Source: Maribacter dokdonensis DSW-8
Lineage (GTDB): Bacteria; Bacteroidota; Bacteroidia; Flavobacteriales; Flavobacteriaceae
Assembly (NCBI RefSeq): GCF_001447995.1
Contig: NZ_LDPE01000002.1
Span: forward strand, 1 to 64,000
Length of the DNA: 64,000 nucleotides
Direction of reading: 5' to 3'
In this document: positions 55,363 to 64,000 of the stretch, one piece after another
Position numbering within the stretch: the first letter of the stretch is position 1
How the letters are laid out: each line of letters opens with the position of its first letter
Position numbers and translations under genes: made by a program
Notes under the pieces: model-generated
The model's database searches: none
Seen by the model: only the letters and a program-made list of their open reading frames with translations
Told to the model about the DNA's origin: nothing

Positions 55363-55370
55363 TATATTTG
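55363..55370 (+). promoter_or_regulatory. -7 promoter element of the TetR-efflux operon
   Basis: TATATTTG matches TAnnTTTG, eight bases before the tetR ATG (55379), so the mRNA leader is almost absent. Confidence 0.6.
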
Positions 55371-55378
55371 CATTCGTT

Positions 55379-55984
55379 ATGAAAGAAAAAATACGGAATA
55401 CGGCATCACAGCTATTCTTGGAACGCGGTTTTAAAAGTATAACAATGGATGATATTGCCAATGAAATAGGCATGTCCAAAAAAACGATCTACAGCGAATA
55501 TGAAAATAAGACTTCGCTTGTTGAAGATTGCGTTATGGCTAAGTTTTGTGTTTTAAGTGAGGGTATAGATCTAATAATAGCTATGGAAAAGAATGCTATT
55601 GAAGAATTATATGAGATCAAAAGATTTGTAATGTCCCATTTGAACAACGAAAAAAGCTCTCCTCAATACCAATTAATGAAATACTACCCTAAAATCCATA
55701 AATCGCTAAAACTTATGCAATTTGAAAAAATGCATAAGTGTGTGCTTTTAAATGTAGAAAGAGGGTTAGCTCAAGGGCTTTTTAGAGATAATGTAAATCC
55801 TGAATTTGTAGCCCGAATATATTTTAGCGGAATGAACACCATTAAAGATCAGAATATTTTTCCTTTAGACCTTTTTCCTATATCTGAACTTATGGATTCA
55901 TTTTTGGAATATCATATACGAGGTATAGTTACTCCTAAAGGGAAAACCATATTAAATAACATCATCAATTCAAATCAAGAATAA
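55379..55984 (+). CDS. TetR/AcrR-family repressor
   Basis: A 201-residue regulator. The N-terminal helix-turn-helix is typical: IRNTASQLFLERGFKSITMD, DIANEIGMSKKTIYSEYENK, residues 3-47. The ligand-binding helices follow. It is the first gene of an operon with TolC, adaptor and RND pump genes; its stop touches the next ATG. Autoregulation through the GGAAACTTT dyad in front of it is likely. Confidence 0.94.
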   Translation: MKEKIRNTASQLFLERGFKSITMDDIANEIGMSKKTIYSEYENKTSLVEDCVMAKFCVLSEGIDLIIAMEKNAIEELYEIKRFVMSHLNNEKSSPQYQLMKYYPKIHKSLKLMQFEKMHKCVLLNVERGLAQGLFRDNVNPEFVARIYFSGMNTIKDQNIFPLDLFPISELMDSFLEYHIRGIVTPKGKTILNNIINSNQE

Positions 55985-57325
55985 ATGCGAAATCAATTAG
56001 TAATCTTAATCACTGTTCTAAGTCTAAACTTAGGTCTATCACAAGAACAGACGTATTCTTTTACCTTAGATGAGGCAATTCAATTTGCTTTAGAAAACAA
56101 CTACGCCGCTATAAACGCCAATAGGGACATCATAGATGCTCAAAAGCAAAAATGGGAAACTATTGCGGGTGGCTTACCTCAAATAAACGGATCAGTTGGG
56201 TATCAAAACCAGTTAAAACAACCCGTTACCCTTTTGCCAGCAGAGCTTGTTGGGGGTGCGGCAGGTGAGTTTATTCCGGTAGTATTTTCCCAACCCCAAT
56301 CTTTGACCGCTACGGCAACCTTAACCCAACAAATTTTTGATGGGTCATACATTGTTGGTGTTCAGGCAACAAAAGCCTTTTTGAGCTATAGTGCCAATAA
56401 TAAAGAAAAAACAGATCTAGATGTTAGAAAACAAGTAGTTGAAGCCTACGGCAACGTTTTATTGGCAGAAGAATCGGTAAAGATTTTAGAAAAGAATAAG
56501 GCGAACCTTGAAAAAAACCTTTATGAAACAACCAAATTGTACGAAAACGGGTTAGGAGATGAAGAAAGTGTAGACCAACTTCAAATAACACTTTCTTCTG
56601 TAGAAAACCAATTACAAAATGCACTTAGACTAAAAGAGATTACCTTACAAATGCTCAATGTTAGTTTAGGTTTAGACTTAAATGCACCAACGCAACTACA
56701 AGAAAAACTAGAAGACCTTACCGTTTCTAAAATGGATCTTAGCATACTAAGTACAGCTTTTAATATCAGCGACAATGTAGATTATAAACTTGCCGAAAAC
56801 TTAAACGAGCAACGTTATTACGAATGGAAATTGTCTAGAAGTAGAGCCCTACCCACTTTAAACGCTTTTGTAAACTACGGTAGTTCTTCCTATTCAGAAA
56901 GTTTTGATTTCTTTAGTGGAGACCCAGAGTGGTTTGATTCTTCCATATTGGGCTTTGATCTAAACATACCAATATTCAGTTCTTTAAAGCGTAGTGCCAG
57001 TACACAACGTGCAAAAATTGCGTTAGAAAAGGCAAAAACACAATTAACGGAAGCAGAACAACAGATTAGATTGCAGTTAGAGAACGCCAAGAACGACTAT
57101 ACGTTGGCCATTAACAATTATGAAACGGCAAAACAAAACCTGTTACTTTCTGAGCGTATAGAAAACAAAAATCAAATTAAATACAAAGAAGGATTGGCTA
57201 CCAGTTTTGAGTTGCGCCAAGCACAAACCCAACTATATACCACTCAACAAGAGTTTTTACAGTCAATGGTTGAGGTTATCAATAAAAAAACGGATCTAGA
57301 AATTATACTAAATACAAAATCCTAA
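55985..57325 (+). CDS. TolC-family outer-membrane efflux protein
   Basis: A 446-residue outer-membrane channel with a signal peptide ending LGLSQ. Two TolC repeats are visible: YSFTLDEAIQFALENNYAAI with RQVVEAYGNVLLAEESV-like helices in the first half and ALEKAKTQLTEAEQQIRLQL with ELRQAQTQLYTTQQEF in the second. No lipobox, in contrast to the NodT channel at 18054-19466. It starts directly after the tetR stop and is followed by the adaptor gene after 25 bases. Confidence 0.94.
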   Translation: MRNQLVILITVLSLNLGLSQEQTYSFTLDEAIQFALENNYAAINANRDIIDAQKQKWETIAGGLPQINGSVGYQNQLKQPVTLLPAELVGGAAGEFIPVVFSQPQSLTATATLTQQIFDGSYIVGVQATKAFLSYSANNKEKTDLDVRKQVVEAYGNVLLAEESVKILEKNKANLEKNLYETTKLYENGLGDEESVDQLQITLSSVENQLQNALRLKEITLQMLNVSLGLDLNAPTQLQEKLEDLTVSKMDLSILSTAFNISDNVDYKLAENLNEQRYYEWKLSRSRALPTLNAFVNYGSSSYSESFDFFSGDPEWFDSSILGFDLNIPIFSSLKRSASTQRAKIALEKAKTQLTEAEQQIRLQLENAKNDYTLAINNYETAKQNLLLSERIENKNQIKYKEGLATSFELRQAQTQLYTTQQEFLQSMVEVINKKTDLEIILNTKS

Positions 57326-57350
57326 ATAATCAATCATAAAAAAAACGATC

Positions 57351-58517
57351 ATGAAGAAATTACCTATTTTATTAATAGCCGTCATAGGCCTTTACTCATG
57401 TGGTGGTGAAGATCAATCGGTAGCTGAAATTATTTCGGGACAAAACCTTGAGGCCATAAGAGCCAAAAAAAATGAAATAACTACCCAGCAAAAACTGATA
57501 GATGCCCAACTAAAATCTTTGGACTCTGCAATTGCCATTTTGGGCAATGAAGAGAAGTTACCTTTAGTAAATACATTAACAGCCAAAAAGGAAATATTTA
57601 ATCACTATCTGGAATTGCAAGGAGATGTAAGTACCAAACAGAATGTACTGATCTACCCAGAAATGGCAGGTACCTTACAAAGGGTATACGTTAAAGAAGG
57701 GGACCGTGTAAGCAAGGGACAAGTTCTTGCAACCATAGATGATGGCGGAATGTCAAGTCAATTAAACCAATTAAAAACACAGGCATCTTTAGCCAAAACT
57801 ACTTTTGAACGTCAAGAACGTCTTTGGAATCAGAATATTGGATCGGAAATTCAGTACCTACAGGCAAAAACGAATTATGAAGCGGCCGAAAACATGGTAT
57901 CACAAGCGCAAAGCCAGTTAGGCAAGTCTACGATCAGAGCTCCATTTTCAGGAATCATAGACAATGTAATTAAAGACCAAGGTACTGTGGTTGCACCAGG
58001 ACAGGGATCTGAGGTATTTCGCATAGTTAACTTGTCTGATATGTATATTGAAGTAGAAGTACCAGAAGCTTATTTAGGCAATGTTACAAAAGGAAAGGAA
58101 GCTTTGGTCTATTTTCCTATACTAGGTGATAGCGTTGTTACTAAGATCAGGGAAACGGGTAATTTCATCAATCCGTCTAACCGTTCTTTTGAAGCTGAAA
58201 TACCGGTACCGAACAAAGAAGGTAAAATTAAACCTAATCTTTCCGCAAAAGTGAACATTAATGATTACACCAGCGAAGATGCAATTTTGATACCAACAAG
58301 TATAATCTCTGAAAATGCAGAAGGGGAACAGTATGTATTTGTTGCAGATGAACCAAATGCAGATGGAGAATCGGTCGTAAAAAGAACCATAATCACCACA
58401 GGTAAAACCCAAGGTGCAGCTATAGAGGTCTTAACAGGATTGAACGACGGAGACCATATTATCAAAGAAGGCGCAAGAAGCGTCAAGGATGGTCAAAAAG
58501 TTAAAATTAAAAAATAA
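57351..58517 (+). CDS. RND efflux periplasmic adaptor lipoprotein
   Basis: A 388-residue adaptor. It has a lipoprotein signal (IAVIGLYSC, Cys17), an N-terminal coiled coil (about 35-65; LEAIRAKKNEITTQQKLIDA), the lipoyl half-motifs (YPEMAGTLQRVYVKEGDRVS; STIRAPFSGIIDNVIKDQG) around a short hairpin, a beta-barrel domain and a membrane-proximal domain (TGLNDGDHIIKEGARSVKDG). It links the TolC-type channel with the pump encoded six bases downstream. Confidence 0.94.
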   Translation: MKKLPILLIAVIGLYSCGGEDQSVAEIISGQNLEAIRAKKNEITTQQKLIDAQLKSLDSAIAILGNEEKLPLVNTLTAKKEIFNHYLELQGDVSTKQNVLIYPEMAGTLQRVYVKEGDRVSKGQVLATIDDGGMSSQLNQLKTQASLAKTTFERQERLWNQNIGSEIQYLQAKTNYEAAENMVSQAQSQLGKSTIRAPFSGIIDNVIKDQGTVVAPGQGSEVFRIVNLSDMYIEVEVPEAYLGNVTKGKEALVYFPILGDSVVTKIRETGNFINPSNRSFEAEIPVPNKEGKIKPNLSAKVNINDYTSEDAILIPTSIISENAEGEQYVFVADEPNADGESVVKRTIITTGKTQGAAIEVLTGLNDGDHIIKEGARSVKDGQKVKIKK

Positions 58518-58523
58518 AGATCG

Positions 58524-61500
58524 ATGAGTAAAGTAAAAAAGAACGCCGATAAGGAATTCGGTCTTTCATCATGGTCCATAGATAACCCCTCGGTTATTTA
58601 TGTCATGATCGCCATTTTTCTTTGGTTAGGTTTCAGTGCTTACATGGCTATGCCCAGAGAAGACTTTCCTGAAATCATAGAAACCAAAATTTATATTAGT
58701 ACACCCTACCCTGGCAACACTGCCGAGGATATTGAAAAACTGATTACAGACCCTTTAGAAGATAGATTAAAGAACGTAAGTAATGTAGTAGAGATCACAT
58801 CAACCTCTCAAGAAGATTACGCTATTTTAACCGTAGAATTCGATGAGGATATAACCGTAGAACAAGCCAAACAAAAGGTTAAGGACGAAGTTGATAGTGA
58901 AAAGGCTAGTGAAGACTGGCCAACGTTCAACGGAGCTAAGGTAGAACCAAATGTTTTCGATTTAAATTTCTCTGAAGAAGTTCCTATCATGAACATCAAT
59001 TTTACGGGAGATTATCCTGTAGAAAAACTGAAGGAATTTGCAGAATACCTGCAAGATGAAGTTGAAGACCTACCAGAAATTAAACAGGCCGATATACGTG
59101 GTGCCCAAGATCTAGAAGTAGAAATTGGCGTGGACATATATAAGATGATGGCCGCTAAAATTAGTTTTCAAGATGTTATAAATGCCATTAGCAATGGTAA
59201 TATGACAATGTCCGCTGGTAACCTGAAAACAGTTGGTCAAAGACGTACCATTCGTATTTTAGGCGAAGTAGAAGATCCAAAAGAATTGAACAATTTTGTG
59301 GTCAAGTCTGAGAATGGCGCCGTGTACCTTAAGGATATTGCATCCGTTAATTTTCATGCTAAGGATAAAACCACCTACGCCCGTGAGTTTGGCAAGAATG
59401 TAGTCATGCTCGATGTAAAGAAGAGAGCTGGTAGAAATGCGATATCTGCCGCAGACAAAATCAAAGAATTGGTCAAGAAGGAAGAAGCTGATTATTTTCC
59501 GCCAGATCTTAATATTTCTATTGCCAATGATTCTTCTACTAGAACTTTGAACCAGGTAGACGATTTAGTGAACAACATCATATTCGGGATCATTTTAGTT
59601 GTAACCGTTTTAATGTTTTTCTTAGGATTTAGAAATGCCCTATTCGTTGGTTTTGCCATACCTATGTCAATGTTCATGTCTTTCGTAATATTGTCATGGC
59701 TTGGTTATACGCTAAATACCATGATCTTATTTGGAATGATCATGGGGCTTGGCATGTTGGTAGATAACGGTATTGTAGTGGTAGAAAACGTTTACCGATT
59801 AATGGACGAAGGTCTTTCTAGAACCGAAGCTGCTAAAAAGGGTATTGGTGAAATAGCCTACCCCATTATCATTTCTACCGCAACAACAGTAGCGGCATTT
59901 GTACCGTTAGGATTATGGCCAGGTATTTTTGGGCAGTTTATGATTTATTTCCCTATCACACTTTCTGTTGTATTGGGATCCTCCTTGTTCGTTGCCATTT
60001 TCATGAACTCTATGTTGGTTTCTAAATTTATGAGTACCGATGAAAAAGAACTGACCCTAAAGCAGCTTATTCGTATGAGTATTATTTTGGGGGTATTGGG
60101 AGCTTTGATCTTAATATTTGGTGGTGCTATGAGAGGCTTAGGATCTGTATTGATCTTAACCGGTATCATGTTCTGGGTATACAAATATGTAATTAAAGGT
60201 GCTGCTATACAATTTCAGCGTAAAACCATGGTTCGTTTTGAAAATTGGTATGAAAAACGTCTAAAGCACGCCCTTAGAGGTAGTAATGTATACTGGTATT
60301 TTGGTATTACCTTTTTCATGTTGATCGGTGTATTTATGTTATTTGGCATGTCGGTTGGTAGTGGACGTACTAAAATTGAGTTTTTTCCGGACAACAAACC
60401 GAATGAAATCTATGTGTATGTAGAGTATCCTGAAGGAACCTCTATTGAAAAAACCAATGAAATCACCAAAGAGGTAGAAGATCAAGTATACGCCATAATG
60501 GATGACCCTAAGTACAAAAAGAACGGGGAAAACTTTATGATGGCCTCAGCGGTATCGGTCGTTGGTGAAGGTGCCGGTAACCCATTAACAGATGGTGGTT
60601 CTTCGGCAGAAATGCCACATAAGGGTAAAGTAACCGTAAACTTTAGTGAGTATAAATATAGGGAAGGTCTGAACACAGAAGACATCAGGGCTCGTGTACA
60701 AGCTGCATTACAAGGTATTTACCCTGGTGTTGCCATTTCCGTAGAAAAAGATGCCAATGGTCCGCCAGCTGGTTTCCCTATTAACATTGAGCTTGAGGGT
60801 AGCGATTATGATGAGCTCATTAATACTGCCGAAGACATTAAAAACTTCATCAACACCAAAAATATTGCAGGTATAGAGGAGTTAAAAATTGATGTGAACA
60901 AGGGCAAACCTGCCATGCAAGTAATAGTTGATCGTGAAAAAGCCGGTGAACTTGGTGTAGCCGTTGGTCAGGTAGGTAATCAATTAAGACGTTCCATTTT
61001 TGGTGAAAAAGCAGGCGTATATAAAGAAGATGGCGAAGATTATGACATCAACGTTAGATTCAACGAAGATCTTAGATATAATAAAAGTGCCTTATTCAAT
61101 CAGAATATTATTTTTAGGGACCCATCTAACGGTCAAATCAAAGAAATACCAATTTCTGCCGTAGCCAAAGAGAAAAATACCTCGGGCTTTAGCGCCATTA
61201 AACATCGTGATGGTAAACGAGTAGTTACCATTTACTCCGGATTAAAACCTGGCTTTACAGATGCTGGTGCTATTGTAGCGGAAATACAAAGAGAAATGGA
61301 AAGTTTTGATGGTACTCCGTCAACCGTTAAAATAGATTACACCGGTCAACTGGAAGAACAAGCAAAACAACAAGCCTTCTTAGTAGGTGCCTTTTTCTCA
61401 GGATTAGGATTGATCATGCTTATTTTAATATTCCAATTTGGTGGCATTTCTAAACCATTGATCATTATGATCGCCATTTTCTTGAGTTTTATTGGTGTAT

Positions 61501-62024
61501 TTGGAGGGTTAATGATCACCGGATGGTCTTTTGTTATTATGATGACCATGATGGGTATTATTTCGCTGGCAGGTATTGTTGTGAACAATGGAGTGGTACT
61601 CCTAGATTACACACAGATACTGATAGACCGTAAAAAGATTAGATTAGATATGGACGACAGCGACCTATTGACTATTGAAGATGCTACAGATTCTATGATC
61701 GTTGGTGGTAAGGCAAGATTAAGACCAGTAATTCTTACGGCAATTACAACAGTGCTTGGTCTGATCCCTTTGGCAATAGGACTAAATATAGATTTCTTTT
61801 CACTGTTCTCAGAATTTAACCCTAAGATCTATATGGGTGGAGACAACGTAATATTCTGGGGGCCATTAGCGTGGACGGTTATCTTTGGTTTATTAGTTGC
61901 CACTTTCTTAACCTTAATTATAGTACCGGTGTTATTCAATATTGTATACCGTATAAAAATAAAATTTAGAAACTGGGGAAGTAACAGTACAGATAACAAT
62001 GAGCAATTGGAAAGTGCTGCTTAA
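58524..62024 (+). CDS. RND efflux permease with an additional membrane segment
   Basis: An 1166-residue inner-membrane pump, about 100 residues longer than AcrB-type proteins. The hallmarks are SSWSIDNPSVIYVMIAIFLW, YPGNTAEDIEKLITDPLEDR, the proton-relay helix FGMIMGLGMLVDNGIVVVEN, and MMGIISLAGIVVNNGVVLLD in the second half. Between the two halves, at about 517-560, lies an extra hydrophobic pair (MSIILGVLGALILIFGGAMR; GLGSVLILTGIMFWVYKYV) not found in classical RND pumps. A further insert precedes the last helix (FNPKIYMGGDNVIFWG). It belongs to the TetR-TolC-MFP operon and is followed by a strong terminator. Confidence 0.94.
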   Translation: MSKVKKNADKEFGLSSWSIDNPSVIYVMIAIFLWLGFSAYMAMPREDFPEIIETKIYISTPYPGNTAEDIEKLITDPLEDRLKNVSNVVEITSTSQEDYAILTVEFDEDITVEQAKQKVKDEVDSEKASEDWPTFNGAKVEPNVFDLNFSEEVPIMNINFTGDYPVEKLKEFAEYLQDEVEDLPEIKQADIRGAQDLEVEIGVDIYKMMAAKISFQDVINAISNGNMTMSAGNLKTVGQRRTIRILGEVEDPKELNNFVVKSENGAVYLKDIASVNFHAKDKTTYAREFGKNVVMLDVKKRAGRNAISAADKIKELVKKEEADYFPPDLNISIANDSSTRTLNQVDDLVNNIIFGIILVVTVLMFFLGFRNALFVGFAIPMSMFMSFVILSWLGYTLNTMILFGMIMGLGMLVDNGIVVVENVYRLMDEGLSRTEAAKKGIGEIAYPIIISTATTVAAFVPLGLWPGIFGQFMIYFPITLSVVLGSSLFVAIFMNSMLVSKFMSTDEKELTLKQLIRMSIILGVLGALILIFGGAMRGLGSVLILTGIMFWVYKYVIKGAAIQFQRKTMVRFENWYEKRLKHALRGSNVYWYFGITFFMLIGVFMLFGMSVGSGRTKIEFFPDNKPNEIYVYVEYPEGTSIEKTNEITKEVEDQVYAIMDDPKYKKNGENFMMASAVSVVGEGAGNPLTDGGSSAEMPHKGKVTVNFSEYKYREGLNTEDIRARVQAALQGIYPGVAISVEKDANGPPAGFPINIELEGSDYDELINTAEDIKNFINTKNIAGIEELKIDVNKGKPAMQVIVDREKAGELGVAVGQVGNQLRRSIFGEKAGVYKEDGEDYDINVRFNEDLRYNKSALFNQNIIFRDPSNGQIKEIPISAVAKEKNTSGFSAIKHRDGKRVVTIYSGLKPGFTDAGAIVAEIQREMESFDGTPSTVKIDYTGQLEEQAKQQAFLVGAFFSGLGLIMLILIFQFGGISKPLIIMIAIFLSFIGVFGGLMITGWSFVIMMTMMGIISLAGIVVNNGVVLLDYTQILIDRKKIRLDMDDSDLLTIEDATDSMIVGGKARLRPVILTAITTVLGLIPLAIGLNIDFFSLFSEFNPKIYMGGDNVIFWGPLAWTVIFGLLVATFLTLIIVPVLFNIVYRIKIKFRNWGSNSTDNNEQLESAA

Positions 62025-62047
62025 GCATCTCTAAAAATTGATATAAA

Positions 62048-62079
62048 AAAAGCCCGTATTCAAATGAATACGGGCTTTT
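62048..62079 (+). terminator. Intrinsic terminator of the TetR-RND operon
   Basis: AAAAGCCCGTATTC (62048-62061) and GAATACGGGCTTTT (62066-62079) form a 14-bp perfect stem with an AAAT tetraloop. The A-run and T-run on its two sides allow it to act in both directions, and the convergent MORN-like gene ends at 62098. Confidence 0.94.
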
Positions 62080-62097
62080 ATATATGAATTAGTTGAT

Positions 62098-62445
62098 TTA
62101 CTTATTGCTTACAACAGGATCTTTTTTGCTTGCTTTAGAAACACTTGCAATTCTATTGTTGTCAAAATTAACTTCACTTCTTACATCACCTTCCCAAAAC
62201 AACCACTTACCGGTTCTAACACCGCTATCATAGTTACCCATGGCTATCTTCTCTCCCTTTTCATTGAACATTTTCCATTGCCCATCTAGCTTTTCATTTA
62301 CAAAATAACCTTCTTGGGATTTCTCTCCATTAGCATGAAAGTATGTAGCTTTTACTTTATCTCCTTCTTTTTCAAAAACTGGATCAATTTGAGCGTATGC
62401 TCCAAACGACAATGCCATTACGGCAATAATTAGTATCTTTTTCAT
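62098..62445 (-). CDS. Secreted MORN/YwqK-like repeat protein
   Basis: A 115-residue protein starting at the ATG at 62445 (MKKILIIAVMALSFGAYAQ), which makes a clear signal peptide; the longer frame from 62502 would place 19 residues before it. The mature part has short repeats of the MORN/YwqK kind (GEKSQEGYFVNEKLDGQWKM; GEKIAMGNYDSGVRTGKWLF). YwqK relatives are often labelled antitoxins by similarity, but no toxin is next to it and it is exported, so I do not adopt that label. Function unknown. Confidence 0.85.
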   Translation of the reverse strand: MKKILIIAVMALSFGAYAQIDPVFEKEGDKVKATYFHANGEKSQEGYFVNEKLDGQWKMFNEKGEKIAMGNYDSGVRTGKWLFWEGDVRSEVNFDNNRIASVSKASKKDPVVSNK

Positions 62446-62502
62446 AATTATATATTTTTTTTGATTACTGATTTCTTGTATGATAACGGTATAAAGATAC
62501 AA

Positions 62503-62704
62503 TTATTTTGCAATTAATCAATGTTTAGGTAACTTTTACATAACATTAAATTAACATTGATTATGTAATCATCTATTTGTCAGTATATTAACCTTGTCCA
62601 AAAAGGTTGTTTCGTAAAACCGGTCATCGAGTAAAACCTGCATTTAATATAGACCTACTATGAAATAGACTTCTTAAATTTGCCCTTTCATTAAAGCAAG
62701 TATT
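62503..62704. other. Intergenic region upstream of aspS
   Basis: No gene is seen. TAAATTTG (62675-62682) matches the Bacteroidota -7 consensus and lies 22 bases before the aspS ATG; no -33 TTG at the usual distance. Confidence 0.45.
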
Positions 62705-64000
62705 ATGTATAGAAGCCATTCCTGCGGGGAATTAAGAGAATCACATATTGGTACCACAGTTACCCTTTCTGGGTGGGTTTCCAAAACAAGAGATAAAGGT
62801 TTTGTTGTTTGGGTAGATATTCGTGATCGCTATGGTATAACACAATTAGTGCTTGATGAAGATCGTACTTCTAAAGAATTATTGGAGCAAGCAAGAAACT
62901 TAGGTAGAGAGTTTGTTATTCAAATAAAAGGTGAGGTTATTGAAAGAGCATCAAAAAATGCAAACATTCCAACGGGGAATATAGAAGTTTTAGTTTCTGA
63001 ATTAACCATTTTAAACGAATCTAAGACTCCGCCATTCACTATTGAGAACGAAACTGATGGTGGCGAAGACCTGCGAATGAAGTACAGGTATTTGGACATC
63101 CGTAGAAAACCGGTACAAAACAACCTTATTTTTAGAAGTAAGGTAACTATGGAAGTTCGAAAGTTTTTATCTGGCGAAGGCTTTATAGAAGTGGAAACTC
63201 CTTATTTAATAAAATCTACACCAGAAGGTGCAAGGGATTTCGTAGTACCTAGCCGTATGAACGAAGGGCAGTTCTATGCATTGCCACAATCGCCACAAAC
63301 CTTTAAACAATTATTGATGGTTGGTGGTTTAGATAAATACTTTCAAATTGTAAAGTGTTTTAGGGATGAAGATTTACGTGCAGACAGGCAGCCAGAGTTT
63401 ACACAGATAGATTGCGAAATGGCTTTTGTAGAGCAAGAAGATATTCTTAATGTATTTGAGAACTTAACCAAATACCTTTTAAAAGAAGTTAATGGTGTTG
63501 AAATAGACTCTTTCCCAAGAATGACCTATGATGAAGCCATGTCTAAATATGGGAACGACAAGCCAGATATTCGTTTTGGAATGGAGTTCGGGGAATTAAA
63601 TGCTGTAGCACAACATAAAGAATTTGGTGTATTCAATTCCGCTGAATTGGTTGTGGGTATTGCGGTACCTGGTGCAGCATCTTACACTAGAAAAGAATTA
63701 GATGCCTTGGTAAATTGGGTAAAGCGCCCACAAGTTGGTGCTAATGGAATGGTGTACGTAAAATGTAATGAAGACGGAAGCTTTAAATCTACCGTAGATA
63801 AATTTTACGACCAAGACGATTTAGCAAAATGGGCAGAGGTAACTGGTGCTAAATCAGGAGACCTTATTTGCGTTCTTTCCGGCGACGCCAATAAAACAAG
63901 AACACAGTTAAGTGCGCTACGTATGGAAATGGCAACCAGATTAGGGTTGAGAAATCCAAACGAGTTTGCTCCATTATGGGTAGTTGATTTCCCATTATTG
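62705..64000 (+). CDS. aspS: Aspartate-tRNA ligase, 3' part beyond the window
   Basis: Charges tRNA-Asp with aspartate. 432 of the expected ~580 residues are visible. They show the N-terminal anticodon-binding OB domain ([36 protein letters not shown]), class II motif 1 ([20 protein letters not shown]), motif 2 ([30 protein letters not shown]) and the bacterial-type insertion (GAD) domain from about 285. Motif 3 lies outside the window. The start at 62705 ([16 protein letters not shown]) is the family norm. Confidence 0.97.
   Translation, partial: MYRSHSCGELRESHIGTTVTLSGWVSKTRDKGFVVWVDIRDRYGITQLVLDEDRTSKELLEQARNLGREFVIQIKGEVIERASKNANIPTGNIEVLVSELTILNESKTPPFTIENETDGGEDLRMKYRYLDIRRKPVQNNLIFRSKVTMEVRKFLSGEGFIEVETPYLIKSTPEGARDFVVPSRMNEGQFYALPQSPQTFKQLLMVGGLDKYFQIVKCFRDEDLRADRQPEFTQIDCEMAFVEQEDILNVFENLTKYLLKEVNGVEIDSFPRMTYDEAMSKYGNDKPDIRFGMEFGELNAVAQHKEFGVFNSAELVVGIAVPGAASYTRKELDALVNWVKRPQVGANGMVYVKCNEDGSFKSTVDKFYDQDDLAKWAEVTGAKSGDLICVLSGDANKTRTQLSALRMEMATRLGLRNPNEFAPLWVVDFPLL

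Noticed and set aside
62098..62502. YwqK-type antitoxin of a toxin-antitoxin pair
   Set aside because: The protein has a signal peptide and no adjacent toxin gene; the name would only reflect database habit.

Overview
The window reads as chromosomal DNA of a marine Flavobacteriaceae bacterium (phylum Bacteroidota). The evidence is low-GC coding sequence, SusC/SusD and other TonB-linked outer-membrane receptors, CarboxypepD-reg N-terminal domains, a repeat-rich secreted adhesin-like protein, a lycopene cyclase, and repeated TAnnTTTG promoter elements of the Bacteroidota type. It carries about 40 supported protein genes, one tRNA and one gene relic. I see no transposase, phage, CRISPR array or rRNA.

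Layout. 1-3986 (-): a giant secreted protein cut by the window edge, with 12 full 207-bp (69-aa) repeats. 4325-12552: a sugar-acid-glycoside locus, made of glycerate kinase, SSS symporter, a 28-aa membrane micro-ORF, a GH63 mannosyl/glucosylglycerate hydrolase-like enzyme and a TonB receptor, all (-), with a divergent LacI regulator and a tandem palindromic operator between receptor and regulator. I infer uptake of digeneaside (mannosylglycerate from red algae) or glucosylglycerate, cleavage to hexose and glycerate, and phosphorylation of glycerate into lower glycolysis. 12567-16135 (-): a three-subunit biotin-dependent acyl-CoA carboxylase. 16431-25325: a MATE-MFP-RND-OMP efflux operon, whose last gene is partly duplicated as a decayed relic beyond a two-gene DoxX/LolA-like cassette; a divergent AraC regulator follows.

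26531-31574: tRNA-Asn, RseP, a Sco-type copper/thiol protein, and FeoA-FeoB-FeoB-associated Cys-rich protein (ferrous iron import). 31681-36538: small envelope proteins, then a ZIP transporter with an MntR/DtxR regulator. This regulator diverges from a TonB receptor (36617-38893), with overlapping inverted repeats covering both promoters. 38969-41082: lycopene cyclase converging on a polyprenyl diphosphate synthase.

41219-54216: a GntR regulator divergent from SusC-SusD, followed by an FG-GAP/ASPIC lipoprotein, a lipoprotein with a complete vanadium-haloperoxidase/PAP2 active site, and a second FG-GAP/ASPIC protein. This is the least understood system here. 54339-55294: an ECF sigma factor and a two-helix membrane protein. 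55379-62024: TetR-TolC-MFP-RND efflux operon ending in a strong terminator. 62098-64000: a MORN-like secreted protein and the start of aspS.

A recurring design is an intrinsic terminator placed directly after the outer-membrane receptor genes and before the co-directional downstream genes (at 8586-8622 and 47771-47804), which could set receptor versus enzyme stoichiometry.
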